Assembly: GCF_037482285.1 (NCBI RefSeq)
Contig: NZ_JBBEYB010000015.1
Coordinates: forward strand, 1 to 64,000
Length of the DNA stretch: 64,000 nucleotides
Direction: 5' to 3'
Source of the DNA: Aquabacterium sp029268225
GTDB taxonomy: Bacteria; Pseudomonadota; Gammaproteobacteria; Burkholderiales; Burkholderiaceae_C
The notes under the pieces were generated by a model that worked only from the letters and a program-made list of their open reading frames with translations, ran no database searches and was not told where the DNA came from. A program made the translations under genes and the position numbers. Each line of letters starts with the position of its first letter. The stretch's first letter is position 1. Shown here piece by piece: positions 18,473 to 27,572 of the stretch.

Positions 18473-18613
18473 GAGGGGCGGGTAACCGTTGGCATGGCAG
18501 GACGCCACCGCTCCAATTGTATCGATGCGTGCCGTCCACCCCGCTACTTCAGCGTGCCTGGGGCCAGCTGTCACGCAGGCTCAAGCCCGGCCACTCACCC
18601 GAGCACACAGGAC

Positions 18614-19552
18614 TCATGCTGCGTGGTCGTTGGCCTGCCTCACCGCCTGCTCCACCACCTCACGGGTCAACGGAGGTGCAAAGGTCTCGATGAAGCCATA
18701 GACATACCCGCGCAAAAAAGCGCCGCGGCGGAAGGCCAGCCGGGTCATGTTGATGGCGAACACGTGGCCGGCGTCGATGGCACGCAGGTTGCGGTCGCGA
18801 TCCGGATCGAAGGCGATCGACGCCACCACTCCCACGCCCATGCCCAGCTCTACATAGGTCTTGATCACGTCCGCATCCATGGCCGACAGCACGATGCTGG
18901 GCTTGAGCCCTTCTTTGGCAAAGGCCTCGTCGATGTGCGAGCGACCAGTGAAGCCCTCGTCGTAGGTGATCATCGGGAAACGGGCGAGGCGTGCGAGGGT
19001 CAAGGGCTCGCCATCGAGCAAGGGGTGATCGGGCGGCACCACCACGCTGTGGGTCCAGCTGTAGCAAGGCAAGGTCACCAGCTGGTCATATTGGTCCAGG
19101 GCTTCGGTGGCGATGCCGATGTCGGCTTCACCATTGATGAGCATCTGGGCCACCTGACGTGGCGACCCCTGGTGCAGGCTGAGCGTGACCTGCGGGTACA
19201 GCTGCCGAAAGTCCTTCACAGCGCCTGGCAGTGCATAACGCGCCTGCGAGTGGGTGGCCGCCAGTGACAGTGGCCCGACATCGTGCGAGGCGCAATCGCG
19301 CGCGGCCTGGCGCAGGTTCTCTGCCTCGCGCAACAGACGCTCCACCACCGGTAGCAGCTGCTGACCAGGTGGGGTCATGCCCGTGAGGCGCTTGCCCACG
19401 CGCTGGAACAACTCCACGCCCAACTCGTCTTCGAGCTCGCGGATCTGACGGCTCACGCCAGGTTGCGAGGTGTGCAGTGCGTTGGCCACCTCGGTCAGGT
19501 TGAACCCCCGCCGAACGGCCTCCCTGACCGAACGCAATTGCTGAAAGTTCAT
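18614..19552 (-). CDS. cysB: LysR-family regulator of sulfur assimilation, CysB-like
   Basis: 312 residues. The N-terminal winged helix (MNFQQLRSVREAVRRGFNLTEVA with SQPGVSRQIRELE as recognition helix) matches CysB/Cbl closely. The effector domain is residues 90-300 (THSQARYALP, YDEGFTGRSHID). CysB activates sulfate uptake genes with the inducer N-acetylserine. The ATG overlaps the cysA stop by 4 nt, so the regulator is produced with the transporter it probably controls. It could be Cbl-like rather than CysB. Confidence 0.9.
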   Translation of the reverse strand: MNFQQLRSVREAVRRGFNLTEVANALHTSQPGVSRQIRELEDELGVELFQRVGKRLTGMTPPGQQLLPVVERLLREAENLRQAARDCASHDVGPLSLAATHSQARYALPGAVKDFRQLYPQVTLSLHQGSPRQVAQMLINGEADIGIATEALDQYDQLVTLPCYSWTHSVVVPPDHPLLDGEPLTLARLARFPMITYDEGFTGRSHIDEAFAKEGLKPSIVLSAMDADVIKTYVELGMGVGVVASIAFDPDRDRNLRAIDAGHVFAINMTRLAFRRGAFLRGYVYGFIETFAPPLTREVVEQAVRQANDHAA

Positions 19553-20607
19553 GCTGCCCCCGCCTGTGCCGGCGCTTCAAAGTGGCGCACGCGACGTGCC
19601 TTGAGGTGGGCGATCTGGCCCACGACCAGGACGCCGGCATCTCGCAGCGCCGCATACTCGTCACGCGAGAGCTCGACCTCGATTTCGCCCTTGCCATCGC
19701 CGCGCTCAAAAGCCAGGCGGGTGTTCGGACCCACGGTCAGCACGTCGATCAAGGTGGCGGCCACGCTGCCCTCGGCGGGCTGGGCCAGCACCTGCACCTC
19801 GTGCGGACGCACGTAACTCACCGACTGAGCCTGCCCGGCATCACCCGCCACGGCGCCTTGCGCGTGGTCACGCCCGTGGAACAGGTTGACGTCGCCCAGG
19901 AATTTGAGCACGAAAGGTGTGGCGGGGTGGTCGTAGACCTCATCCGGGGCACCCACCTGCTCGATGCGGCCCTGGTTCATCACCACGATGCGGTCGGCCA
20001 CTTCCATGGCTTCTTCCTGGTCGTGGGTCACGAAGACGCTGGTGATGTGCATTTCATCGTGCAGGCGACGCAGCCAGCGGCGCAGTTCCTTGCGCACCTT
20101 GGCATCCAGGGCGCCGAAGGGCTCGTCGAGCAGCAGCACCTTGGGCTCCACCGCCAGGGCACGCGCCAAGGCGATGCGCTGACGCTGACCACCGGACAAC
20201 TGGTGCGGATAGCGGTCGGCAATCCAGTCGAGTTGCACCAGCTTGAGCAGCTCGGTGACCTTCTTTCGGATCTCGGCTTCCGGTGGACGCGTGGCCTTGG
20301 GGCGCACCCGCAGGCCGAAGGCCACGTTCTCGAAGATCGTCATGTGGCCGAACAGCGCGTAATGCTGGAACACGAAGCCCACATTGCGCTCGCGCACGGC
20401 CACATGGGTGGTGTCTTCGCCGTTGAACAGCACGGTGCCACTGTCAGGGGTTTCCAGGCCGGCAATGATGCGCAGCAAGGAGGTTTTGCCCGAGCCCGAA
20501 GGGCCCAACAAGGCGACCAACTCCCCCGAAGGGATGTTCAGGTTCAGGTTGTCGCACACCACGGTCTGACCGAAACGCTTGGCCAGGTTCTTGACTTCGA
20601 TGCTCAT
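19549..20607 (-). CDS. cysA: Sulfate/thiosulfate ABC transporter ATP-binding protein
   Basis: 352 residues. Walker A GPSGSGKTS (about residue 35), Q-loop FVFQHYALF, signature LSGGQRQR and Walker B LLLDEPFGAL show a complete ABC ATPase. GHMTIFENVAFGLRVRP is typical of CysA. The C-terminal 110 residues form a regulatory TOBE-like domain (YVRPHEVQVL). It powers sulfate import through CysT-CysW. The start overlaps the cysW stop by 4 nt and the stop overlaps the cysB start by 4 nt. Confidence 0.97.
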   Translation of the reverse strand: MSIEVKNLAKRFGQTVVCDNLNLNIPSGELVALLGPSGSGKTSLLRIIAGLETPDSGTVLFNGEDTTHVAVRERNVGFVFQHYALFGHMTIFENVAFGLRVRPKATRPPEAEIRKKVTELLKLVQLDWIADRYPHQLSGGQRQRIALARALAVEPKVLLLDEPFGALDAKVRKELRRWLRRLHDEMHITSVFVTHDQEEAMEVADRIVVMNQGRIEQVGAPDEVYDHPATPFVLKFLGDVNLFHGRDHAQGAVAGDAGQAQSVSYVRPHEVQVLAQPAEGSVAATLIDVLTVGPNTRLAFERGDGKGEIEVELSRDEYAALRDAGVLVVGQIAHLKARRVRHFEAPAQAGAA

Positions 20608-21512
20608 GCTGCCGCTCCGGCTTGCTGGGCCTGGGCCATCTGCTGATGGACCCGGCGTTCAACGATGTATTTGAGGACCAGGGTGACCAGCGCCAGGCTG
20701 GCCAGCAGGGACGCGACGGCGAACGACGCGGCGAACTGGTACTCGTTGTAAAGGATCTCGATGTGCAGGGGCATGGTGTTGGTCTCGCCCCGGATGTGGC
20801 CCGACACCACCGACACGGCCCCGAACTCACCCATGGCGCGGGCGTTACACAGGATCACGCCGTAGAGCAGACCCCACTTCACATTCGGCAGCGTCACCTT
20901 CCAGAAGGTTTGCCAGCCCGAGGCGCCCAGCACGCGGGCGGCCTCTTCCTGCTCCTGGCCCTGCGCCTGCATCAGCGGGATCAGCTCACGCGCCACAAAG
21001 GGGAAGGTCACGAAGATGGTGGCCAGCACGATGCCCGGCACCGCGAAGATCACCTTCAAATCGTGCGCCATCAGCCATTCGCCAAACCAGCCTTGCAGGC
21101 CGAACACCAGCACATAGATCAAACCGGCGATCACAGGTGAGACCGAGAACGGCAGGTCGATCAGGGTGAGCAGCACGCTCTTGCCACGGAAGTCGAACTT
21201 GGCAATGGCCCAGGCGGCCGACACGCCGAACACCAGGTTCAGCGGCACCGAGATGGCCGCCGCGATCAGGGTCAGCCACATGGCGGACACTGCATCGGCC
21301 TCGGTGATGGCGGCGACATAGACCTCCCAGCCTTTCTTGAAAGCCTCGAAGAAGACCGACACCAGCGGCACAAACAGGAACAAGGACAAAAACACCAGCG
21401 CCACGCCGATCAAGACGCGACGCACCCACACCGGCTCGGTGGTGGCACGGGCCACATTCGGCGGGGCCACGCTCTGCACCGGCAAGGGTTGGGCCACAGA
21501 CACAGCACTCAT
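20604..21512 (-). CDS. cysW: Sulfate ABC transporter permease CysW
   Basis: About 302 residues with six predicted membrane helices starting near residue 35. The EAA loop for contact with CysA reads EEAARVLGASGWQTFWKVTLP (positions about 190-210). It forms the membrane channel with CysT. The ATG at 21512 follows AGAGAGG at a suitable distance; a GTG two codons upstream is the alternative. It overlaps cysA by 4 nt. Confidence 0.96.
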   Translation of the reverse strand: MSAVSVAQPLPVQSVAPPNVARATTEPVWVRRVLIGVALVFLSLFLFVPLVSVFFEAFKKGWEVYVAAITEADAVSAMWLTLIAAAISVPLNLVFGVSAAWAIAKFDFRGKSVLLTLIDLPFSVSPVIAGLIYVLVFGLQGWFGEWLMAHDLKVIFAVPGIVLATIFVTFPFVARELIPLMQAQGQEQEEAARVLGASGWQTFWKVTLPNVKWGLLYGVILCNARAMGEFGAVSVVSGHIRGETNTMPLHIEILYNEYQFAASFAVASLLASLALVTLVLKYIVERRVHQQMAQAQQAGAAA

Positions 21513-21526
21513 GGTCACAACCTCTC

Positions 21527-22369
21527 TTACTTGCCCTGGCGCTTGCGCGTCCAGGCCTGCAAGCCATTGATGGCCAGCAGCATGATGAAGGACATCACCA
21601 GCATCACCACGGCGATCGAGGTGGCTCCGGCGTAGTCGTATTGCTCGAGCTTGGTGATGATCAGCAGCGGCGTGATCTCGGACACCATCGGCATGTTGCC
21701 GGCGATGAAGATGATGGAGCCGTACTCACCCAGGGCGCGGGCAAAGGCCAGCGCAAACCCGGTCAGCAAGGCGGGCATCACGATAGGCAGGATCACCTTG
21801 GTGAAACTCTGCCAGCGGCTGGCGCCCAAGGTCGCGGCCGCTTCTTCCAGTTCGGAGGCCATGTCTTCGAGCACCGGTTGCACCGTGCGCACGACAAAGG
21901 GCAGCCCGATGAAGGTCATCGCCACAAAGACCCCGATGGGTGTGAAGGACACCTTGAGCCCCAGGGGCTCCAGGTACTGCCCGATCCAGCCATTGGCCGA
22001 GTACAGGCCCGTCAACGTGATGCCGGCCACGGCCGTGGGCAGCGCAAACGGCAGGTCCACCAGCGCATCGACGATGCGCCGCCCGAAGAAGTCATAACGC
22101 ACCAGTACCCAGGCCACCAGCAGCCCGAACACGCCATTGATCACCGCAGCCAGCAAGGAGGCCCCAAAGGTCAGCTTGTAGGAGGCCACCACGCGCGGCG
22201 AGGTGACCACCTCCATGAACTGATCCCAGGTGAGCTCGGTGCTGCGCAGGAAGGTGGCGCTCAAGGGAATGAGCACGATCAGACACAGGTAGGTGAGCGT
22301 GAGCCCCAGTGCCAGATCGAAGCCGGGGAGCACGGTGTGCCGCCGCAGCAGGGTTTTGGACAAAATCAT
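21527..22369 (-). CDS. cysT: Sulfate ABC transporter permease CysT
   Basis: 280 residues, six predicted membrane helices. The EAA loop is LEEAAATLGASRWQSFTKV around residues 175-195, and DLPFALPTAVAGITL is characteristic of CysT. It is the partner permease of CysW and lies 14 bp upstream of cysW and 30 bp downstream of the first binding-protein gene. Confidence 0.96.
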   Translation of the reverse strand: MILSKTLLRRHTVLPGFDLALGLTLTYLCLIVLIPLSATFLRSTELTWDQFMEVVTSPRVVASYKLTFGASLLAAVINGVFGLLVAWVLVRYDFFGRRIVDALVDLPFALPTAVAGITLTGLYSANGWIGQYLEPLGLKVSFTPIGVFVAMTFIGLPFVVRTVQPVLEDMASELEEAAATLGASRWQSFTKVILPIVMPALLTGFALAFARALGEYGSIIFIAGNMPMVSEITPLLIITKLEQYDYAGATSIAVVMLVMSFIMLLAINGLQAWTRKRQGK

Positions 22370-22399
22370 GACAACTCGCTTGGAGAACGACGGCGCGGC

Positions 22400-23425
22400 T
22401 TACTTGTTGCGGCGAGCGCCGAGGGTGATCTGGTCGTAGATGCCACCGTCCTTGAAGTGGTCAGCCTGGGCCTTGCGCCAGCTGCCGAACACCTCGTCCA
22501 CCGTGAAGGTCGACACCGGCAGGAAGGCCGACTTGTACTGGGCCAGCACCTGGGGCGAGCGCGGACGCAGGTGGAACTTGGCCGCGATCTGCTGGCCTTC
22601 GTCGGACCACAGGTACTTCAGATAGGCCTCGGCCTGCTTGCGTGTGCCCTTCTTGTCGACCACCTTGTCCACCACGCTGACCGGGTTCTCGGCCAGGATG
22701 GTGATCTTGGGATAGACCACCTGGTAGTCGCCGTTGAACTCGTTCTGGATCAGGGGCACCTCGCTCTCGAAGGTGACCAGGGCATCGCCCATGTTGCGCT
22801 GGGCGAAGGTTGTGGTGGCGGCGCGGCCACCGCCGTCGAACACCGGCACGTTCGCAAAAATCTTGCTCACCAGGGCACGGGCCTGCTCAGGCTTGCCGCC
22901 GGTCTTGATCACCGAGCCCCAGGCGGCGAGGTAGGTGTAGCGGCCGTTGCCCGCCGTCTTGGGGTTGGGGATGATGACCGACACGCCCGGCTTGGCCAGG
23001 TCTGCCCAGTCCTTGATGCCCTTGGGGTTGCCCTTGCGCACCAGAATCACAGTGACGGACGTGGTGGGGGCGCTGTTGTTCGGGAAGCGCTTGGCCCAGT
23101 CCACGGGCACCAGCGCACCGCGGTCGGCGAGGATGTCAATGTCGCTGGCCTGGTTCATGGTGATCACATCGGCCGCCAGACCGGCGATGACGCTGCCGGC
23201 TTGCTTGCTGGAGCCGCCGTGAGACTGGTTGATGTTCACGGTCTCGCCCGTGGTCTGCTTCCAATGTTTGGCGAAAGCGACGTTGTAGGCCTTGTAGAAC
23301 TCGCGGCTGACGTCGTAGCTGACGTTGAGCAGGTTGGTGTCGGCCTGGGCACCGGCGCTCAGGCCCGAGGCGATGACCGCCACCGCGGTCAGACGAAGCA
23401 AGGAGGTCTTCAAAGAAAACAGCAT
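22400..23425 (-). CDS. sbp: Periplasmic sulfate-binding protein (operon copy)
   Basis: 341 residues. A signal peptide (residues 1-28, ending GAQA before DTN) is followed by LLNVSYDVSREFYKAYN, the Sbp/CysP N-terminal signature. NQSHGGSSKQAGSV provides part of the sulfate site, and IPNPKTAGNGRYTYLAAWG is also typical. It delivers sulfate to CysTWA and is the first gene of the sbp-cysTWA-cysB operon. A plausible promoter (TTGTCG, 16 bp, TAACAT) lies about 40 bp upstream. It is clearly homologous to the second binding protein at 23637-24683. Confidence 0.94.
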   Translation of the reverse strand: MLFSLKTSLLRLTAVAVIASGLSAGAQADTNLLNVSYDVSREFYKAYNVAFAKHWKQTTGETVNINQSHGGSSKQAGSVIAGLAADVITMNQASDIDILADRGALVPVDWAKRFPNNSAPTTSVTVILVRKGNPKGIKDWADLAKPGVSVIIPNPKTAGNGRYTYLAAWGSVIKTGGKPEQARALVSKIFANVPVFDGGGRAATTTFAQRNMGDALVTFESEVPLIQNEFNGDYQVVYPKITILAENPVSVVDKVVDKKGTRKQAEAYLKYLWSDEGQQIAAKFHLRPRSPQVLAQYKSAFLPVSTFTVDEVFGSWRKAQADHFKDGGIYDQITLGARRNK

Positions 23426-23530
23426 GACAAGGCCCTTTCTAGATGCAATGAAGGCATGTTAGGGACGTGACCTCATTCGACAAACAACTGATTTCTTACT
23501 TGCTTATGCACGAAACGACAATGAGGCACG

Positions 23531-23564
23531 AAAAAAGGGGCTGCCCCTGTGTGAAGCAGCCCCC
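23531..23564 (-). terminator. Terminator of the second sulfate-binding-protein gene
   Basis: On the minus strand, GGGGGCTGC pairs with GGCAGCCCC and a run of six T follows. It isolates the 23637-24683 gene from the sbp-cysTWA operon, so the two are separate transcription units. Confidence 0.82.
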
Positions 23565-23636
23565 AAGATGCAGCGGCGCGACCTCCATCCCTGCGCCGGC
23601 ACCACCCCACTGGATGTTGATGCGTGTGTCTGAGTT

Positions 23637-24683
23637 TTACTTCTTCACGTAGATCTGGTCGAAGACGCCACCGTCACCGAAGTGCTCCTTTTGCACCTTG
23701 GTCCAGCCGCCCAGTTCGTCGATCTTGAACAGATTGACCTTCGGGTACTGCGCGGCGTACTTGGCAGCCACCTTCGGATCGGTCGGGCGGTAGTAGTTCT
23801 GAGCCGCGATGTCCTGACCTTGCGGCGAGTACAGGTATTCCAGGTAGGCCTGGGCCACGGCACGGGTGCCCTTCTTGTCGACCACCTTGTCGACCACCGT
23901 CACCGGAGGCTCGGCCAGGATGCTCAGCGGGGGCGCAATGATGTCGAACTTGTCCGGACCCAGCTCCTTGATGGCCAGCAGGGCTTCGTTTTCCCAGGCC
24001 AGCAGCACGTCACCAATGCCACGCTCGACGAAGGTGGTGGTCGAACCACGGGCACCGGAATCCAGCACCGGCACGTTGGCAAACAGCTTGCCCAGGAACT
24101 CCTTGGCCTTGGCTTCGGATTTGGTCTTCTTCAGCTCATAGCCGTAGGCGGCCAGGTAGTTCCAGCGGGCCCCGCCCGAGGTCTTGGGGTTGGGCGTGAT
24201 GACGGCCACGCCGGGCTTGACCAGGTCGTCCCAAGTCTTGATGCCCTTGGGGTTGCCCTTGCGCACCAGGAACACGATGGTCGAGGTGTAGGGCGAGCTG
24301 TTGAGCTTCAGACGCTTTTGCCAGTCCTTGGCGATCAGGTTCTTCTCGGCGACGGCGTCGATGTCATATGCCAGCGCCAGCGTGACGACGTCGGCATCCA
24401 GGCCGTCGATGACCGAGCGGGCCTGCTTGCCCGAACCACCGTGCGAGGTCTTGATGGTGACGTTGTCACCGGTCTTGCTCTTCCAGTAGGACGAGAAGGC
24501 CTTGTTGTATTCCTGATAGAGCTCACGGGTCGGGTCGTACGACACGTTGAGCAGCTCGATGTCCTTGGCGTGGGCGGCCACAGGCGCCAGGGACCCGAGG
24601 GCCACCGTGGCAGTGAGGGCCAGCGAACTGACCACGCTCAGCAGGTGACGACGCGTAGAGGGGTGTTTGACAGAGCTCGACAT
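23637..24683 (-). CDS. Second periplasmic sulfate-binding protein
   Basis: 348 residues from the ATG at 24683 (MSSSVKHPSTRRHLL). The long hydrophobic leader ends AAHA before KDIELLNVSYDPTRELYQ. KTSHGGSGKQARSVIDG and TPNPKTSGGARWNYLAAYG mirror the sbp gene next door, so these are tandem paralogs. The twin-Arg RR in the leader lacks a full Tat motif. It may differ in affinity or ligand (sulfate, thiosulfate or tungstate-like oxyanion), which the sequence does not tell. It has its own terminator. The open frame continues upstream to 25397, but that part only overlaps the SDR gene. Confidence 0.93.
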   Translation of the reverse strand: MSSSVKHPSTRRHLLSVVSSLALTATVALGSLAPVAAHAKDIELLNVSYDPTRELYQEYNKAFSSYWKSKTGDNVTIKTSHGGSGKQARSVIDGLDADVVTLALAYDIDAVAEKNLIAKDWQKRLKLNSSPYTSTIVFLVRKGNPKGIKTWDDLVKPGVAVITPNPKTSGGARWNYLAAYGYELKKTKSEAKAKEFLGKLFANVPVLDSGARGSTTTFVERGIGDVLLAWENEALLAIKELGPDKFDIIAPPLSILAEPPVTVVDKVVDKKGTRAVAQAYLEYLYSPQGQDIAAQNYYRPTDPKVAAKYAAQYPKVNLFKIDELGGWTKVQKEHFGDGGVFDQIYVKK

Positions 24684-24886
24684 GGTGACAGCGGTGTGTT
24701 GTGAGACAGTGGATTCACTGTAGAAAAACACCGATCTGTCGTGAACGAAGCAAATCGCCCATCCATATGCAGGCAACAACTTTGTGTACCCGCATATGCG
24801 CCGGGCGCAGCAGCGAGGGGTTGCCCCGCTGCGTGCACCGGTGCGCGCGCACGTGGATGCAGGTTCGCGCGCAGGTATGTGCCCGA

Positions 24887-25831
24887 TCAGCCCAGCGAGC
24901 GCGCAGCCATCACCTTGGCCAACTGGCTTTGCGACTGCGCCGAGCCGCTGGCCGGCACCAGCTCGCCGTGGCGATCGTCGATCTGCGCAAAGCGGGCGGC
25001 CACCTGCTCGGCCGCGTCGGCACCCTCCAGCACCACCGTGCCTTCGGTCAGCGTGATGTGCGAGGCCGCAAAGCCACCAGCGCCGGCACACAGGATGGCG
25101 CGGGTGGGGGCCTCCTCGCTGGCCAGGAAGACCACGCCGGGCGACACGCTCTCGGGCGTCAACAGGGCCAATACTGCCGGCGGCATCAGGTCTTCGGTCA
25201 TGCGCGTGGCGGCGGTGGGTGCCAGGCAGTTGACGCGCACGTTGTACTTCTCGCCTTCCAGCGACAAGGTCTGCATCAGGCCTACGACGGCCATCTTGGC
25301 AGCGCCGTAATTGGCCTGACCGAAGTTGCCGAACAGACCCGACGACGAGGTCGTGAAGATGATGCGGCCGTAGTTCTGCGCCTTCATGATGTCCCACACG
25401 GCCTTGGTCACATAGACGCTGCCCATCAGGTGCACATCGACCACCAGGCGGAAGTCGTCGAGCGTCATCTTCGAAAAGCTCTTGTCACGCAGGATGCCGG
25501 CGTTGTTGACCAGGATGTCGATGCGGCCCCACTCGGCCATCACCTGATCGACCATGGCTTGCACGCCGGCCGGGTCGGTCACCGAGCAACCGTTGGCCAT
25601 GGCCACACCACCGGCAGCACGGATCTCGGCCACCACGGCCTCGGCGGCGGCGCTGCTGCCGCCACTGCCATCACGGGCAGATCCCAGGTCGTTGACCAGC
25701 ACCTTGGCGCCACGCGCAGCCAGTTGCAGGGCATGGCTGCGGCCCAGACCACCACCGGCACCGGTCACGATGGCCACGCGGCCGTCAAAACGCAGGCCGT
25801 CCTGCGAAGCGGAAGAAGACAGAGTGCTCAT
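24887..25831 (-). CDS. Short-chain dehydrogenase/reductase, hydroxyacyl-CoA type
   Basis: 314 residues. The NAD(P) site is TGAGGGLGRSHALQLA, followed by LVNNAGILRDKSF. The catalytic Ser is in FTTSSSGLFGNFGQ and the active pair is YGAAK. The segment VNDLGSARDGSG resembles the 3-hydroxyacyl-CoA dehydrogenase domain of peroxisomal multifunctional enzyme type 2, so acyl-CoA oxidation is a reasonable guess. The C-terminal 60 residues are an extra, less conserved tail. The gene is divergent from the PF10118 gene and probably monocistronic. Confidence 0.85.
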   Translation of the reverse strand: MSTLSSSASQDGLRFDGRVAIVTGAGGGLGRSHALQLAARGAKVLVNDLGSARDGSGGSSAAAEAVVAEIRAAGGVAMANGCSVTDPAGVQAMVDQVMAEWGRIDILVNNAGILRDKSFSKMTLDDFRLVVDVHLMGSVYVTKAVWDIMKAQNYGRIIFTTSSSGLFGNFGQANYGAAKMAVVGLMQTLSLEGEKYNVRVNCLAPTAATRMTEDLMPPAVLALLTPESVSPGVVFLASEEAPTRAILCAGAGGFAASHITLTEGTVVLEGADAAEQVAARFAQIDDRHGELVPASGSAQSQSQLAKVMAARSLG

Positions 25832-26042
25832 GGGGGGATCTCGTTGGGGGGACGGTTGGAAACAAACGCAAGGGCCACATCATCGCTTAGCCCAGGCCCC
25901 GCGCAAACCCGGATTCCGCACATTGGAATCCACCAGGGAAATCGATAACGTGTCGCCGGCGATGCCCTGCTGTCGCGCGCCCAAACCAACGGACGGCGCC
26001 CGTCTTCCTAGACTGCCCACACAGACAAAACGGAGACTGGAC

Positions 26043-26924
26043 ATGAGCCACATCAAGAACCAAGGCCCCGGGGAGATCGTGCCCCGCGAGAAGCTCGACT
26101 TCGGTCTGACCGCGCAGACCCCACGCTGGTGGTATGGCAACAAGCCCTTCCAGACCCGCGTTTTCGACGGCATGCAGGCCGCGTTTCCCGATGGTGAGCG
26201 CTACTTCATCACCAGTGTGCGCGCCTTCCGCCACCAGATCACTGACCCCAAACTGGCCGAGGACGTGAAGAACTTCATCCGTCAGGAAGGCCAGCATGGC
26301 ATCGCCCACACACATTACAACGACCTGCTGCGCCAGCAGGGCTGCGATGTGGACACCATCCTGACCGAGGCCAAGGCCCTGTTCGATGGCTACACCCGGC
26401 GCTACTCGGCCAAGTACAACCTGGCACTGACCGCCGCGTTCGAGCACTTCACGGCCATGATGGCGCAGATGCTGTTTGCCACGCGCGACGCCATGGGCCC
26501 GGCCGACCCGCAGGTGCGCGCCCTGTGGGCCTGGCACGCCATCGAAGAGATGGAGCACAAGGCTGTGGCCTTCGACGTGATGCAGAAGGTGGCCAAAGTG
26601 GGTTACGTGATGCGCTGCGTGGCCATGACCCATGCGCTCTACAAGGTGGTGACCGACAGCATGCGCCTGACCAACCGCCTGCTCATGGGCGATGGCTTCT
26701 CACGCAGCCAACGCCTTTGGCTGTGCGTGAAGGGCGCATGGTGGCTGTACGGCTACAAGGGCCTGTTTGCGCGCAACACGGGCGCCATGCTGAGCTACTA
26801 CAAACCCGGCTTTCACCCCTGGCAGCATCAGGTCATCCACAGCTACCCGCTGTGGCGCCAGACCTATGAGCAAACCGGCAACCCGATGGCCGCCGGTGAG
26901 GCGATGTTCCAGGCAGCGCACTGA
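26043..26924 (+). CDS. PF10118-type metal-dependent hydrolase
   Basis: 293 residues. The conserved helical core has EGQHGIAHTHYND and WHAIEEMEHKAVAFD. Together with the Glu and His residues in FEHFTAMMAQ these fit a di-metal site on a four-helix scaffold (ferritin-like arrangement, inferred). Family members are annotated as putative metal-dependent hydrolases with no proven reaction. The ATG at 26043 has CGGAG 7-8 nt upstream. Its 211-bp gap to the divergent SDR suggests a shared regulatory region and perhaps a joint role in lipid or acyl metabolism. Confidence 0.82.
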   Translation: MSHIKNQGPGEIVPREKLDFGLTAQTPRWWYGNKPFQTRVFDGMQAAFPDGERYFITSVRAFRHQITDPKLAEDVKNFIRQEGQHGIAHTHYNDLLRQQGCDVDTILTEAKALFDGYTRRYSAKYNLALTAAFEHFTAMMAQMLFATRDAMGPADPQVRALWAWHAIEEMEHKAVAFDVMQKVAKVGYVMRCVAMTHALYKVVTDSMRLTNRLLMGDGFSRSQRLWLCVKGAWWLYGYKGLFARNTGAMLSYYKPGFHPWQHQVIHSYPLWRQTYEQTGNPMAAGEAMFQAAH

Positions 26925-26945
26925 GGTGCAGCCCACTCGTACGCC

Positions 26946-27542
26946 TCACCCGCGCACGATCGCGCCAATCGTGCGCAGAATCAGCCTGATGTCCAGCCAC
27001 ACCGAGGCCTGATCCACATAGCTGGCGGCCAGCGCCAGCTTGTGGGGCAGCACCTCGTCGATGTAGGCGCGCTCGGGGTCTGCGGCACGTGCCAGCACGG
27101 CGCTCTCGTCGCGGTATTCGATGGACGCAATGTCGGTGATGCCCGGGCGCACCGACAGCACCTTGTCGCGCAAGGCCGCCGGGTAATGCGCCACATAGCG
27201 TGGCACCTCGGGGCGCGGGCCGACCAGGCTCATGGTGCCCTGCCATACATCGATCAACTGCGGCAACTCGTCGAGCTTGCTGGCGCGCAAGAACTGCCCC
27301 ACCCGCGTGATGCGCCGATCGGCGCCCACGGTGATCTGCAAACCGCTGCCTGCCGGGTCGTGGCGCATGGTGCGGAACTTGTGGATGCGAAACGGCACAC
27401 CGAAGCGCCCTACCCGCTCCTGCCGGAAAAACACCGGGCCCGGCGAGTCCAGCTTGACCGCCAGCGCGATCAAGATCAGCAGCGGCCCCAGCGCCAGCAG
27501 GCCCAGGGACGACATCAGCACATCAAACAGCCGCTTGCTCAT
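26946..27542 (-). CDS. Undecaprenyl-phosphate sugar phosphotransferase (PglC/WcaJ-type)
   Basis: 198 residues. A single N-terminal re-entrant membrane helix (MSSLGLLALGPLLILIALAV) is followed by the catalytic block VFFRQERVGRFG, IHKFRTM, LRASKLDELPQL and SLVGPRPEVP, the polyprenyl phosphate sugar phosphotransferase signature. Its small size and monotopic form resemble PglC. It starts a lipid-linked oligosaccharide by moving a sugar phosphate to undecaprenyl phosphate. It is the last gene of the glycan operon, 30 bp after the aminotransferase. Confidence 0.93.
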   Translation of the reverse strand: MSKRLFDVLMSSLGLLALGPLLILIALAVKLDSPGPVFFRQERVGRFGVPFRIHKFRTMRHDPAGSGLQITVGADRRITRVGQFLRASKLDELPQLIDVWQGTMSLVGPRPEVPRYVAHYPAALRDKVLSVRPGITDIASIEYRDESAVLARAADPERAYIDEVLPHKLALAASYVDQASVWLDIRLILRTIGAIVRG

Positions 27543-27572
27543 CGCGCAGTCAAGATCAAGGTCACGTGCACT

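Noticed and set aside
18473..18613. Possible cobalamin riboswitch upstream of the BluB-like gene
   Set aside because: No B12-box (GCCACTG-like core with its partner segments) could be recognised in the 141-bp leader.
24811..24831. Hairpin after the SDR gene as terminator
   Set aside because: CAGCG-A-GGGG/CCCC-GCTG lacks a T-tail on the minus strand; termination there cannot be supported.
23637..25397. 586-codon frame fusing an upstream part to the second sulfate-binding protein
   Set aside because: The upstream 240 codons overlap the SDR gene on the same strand in another frame and lack homology. The signal peptide at the ATG at 24683 marks the true start.
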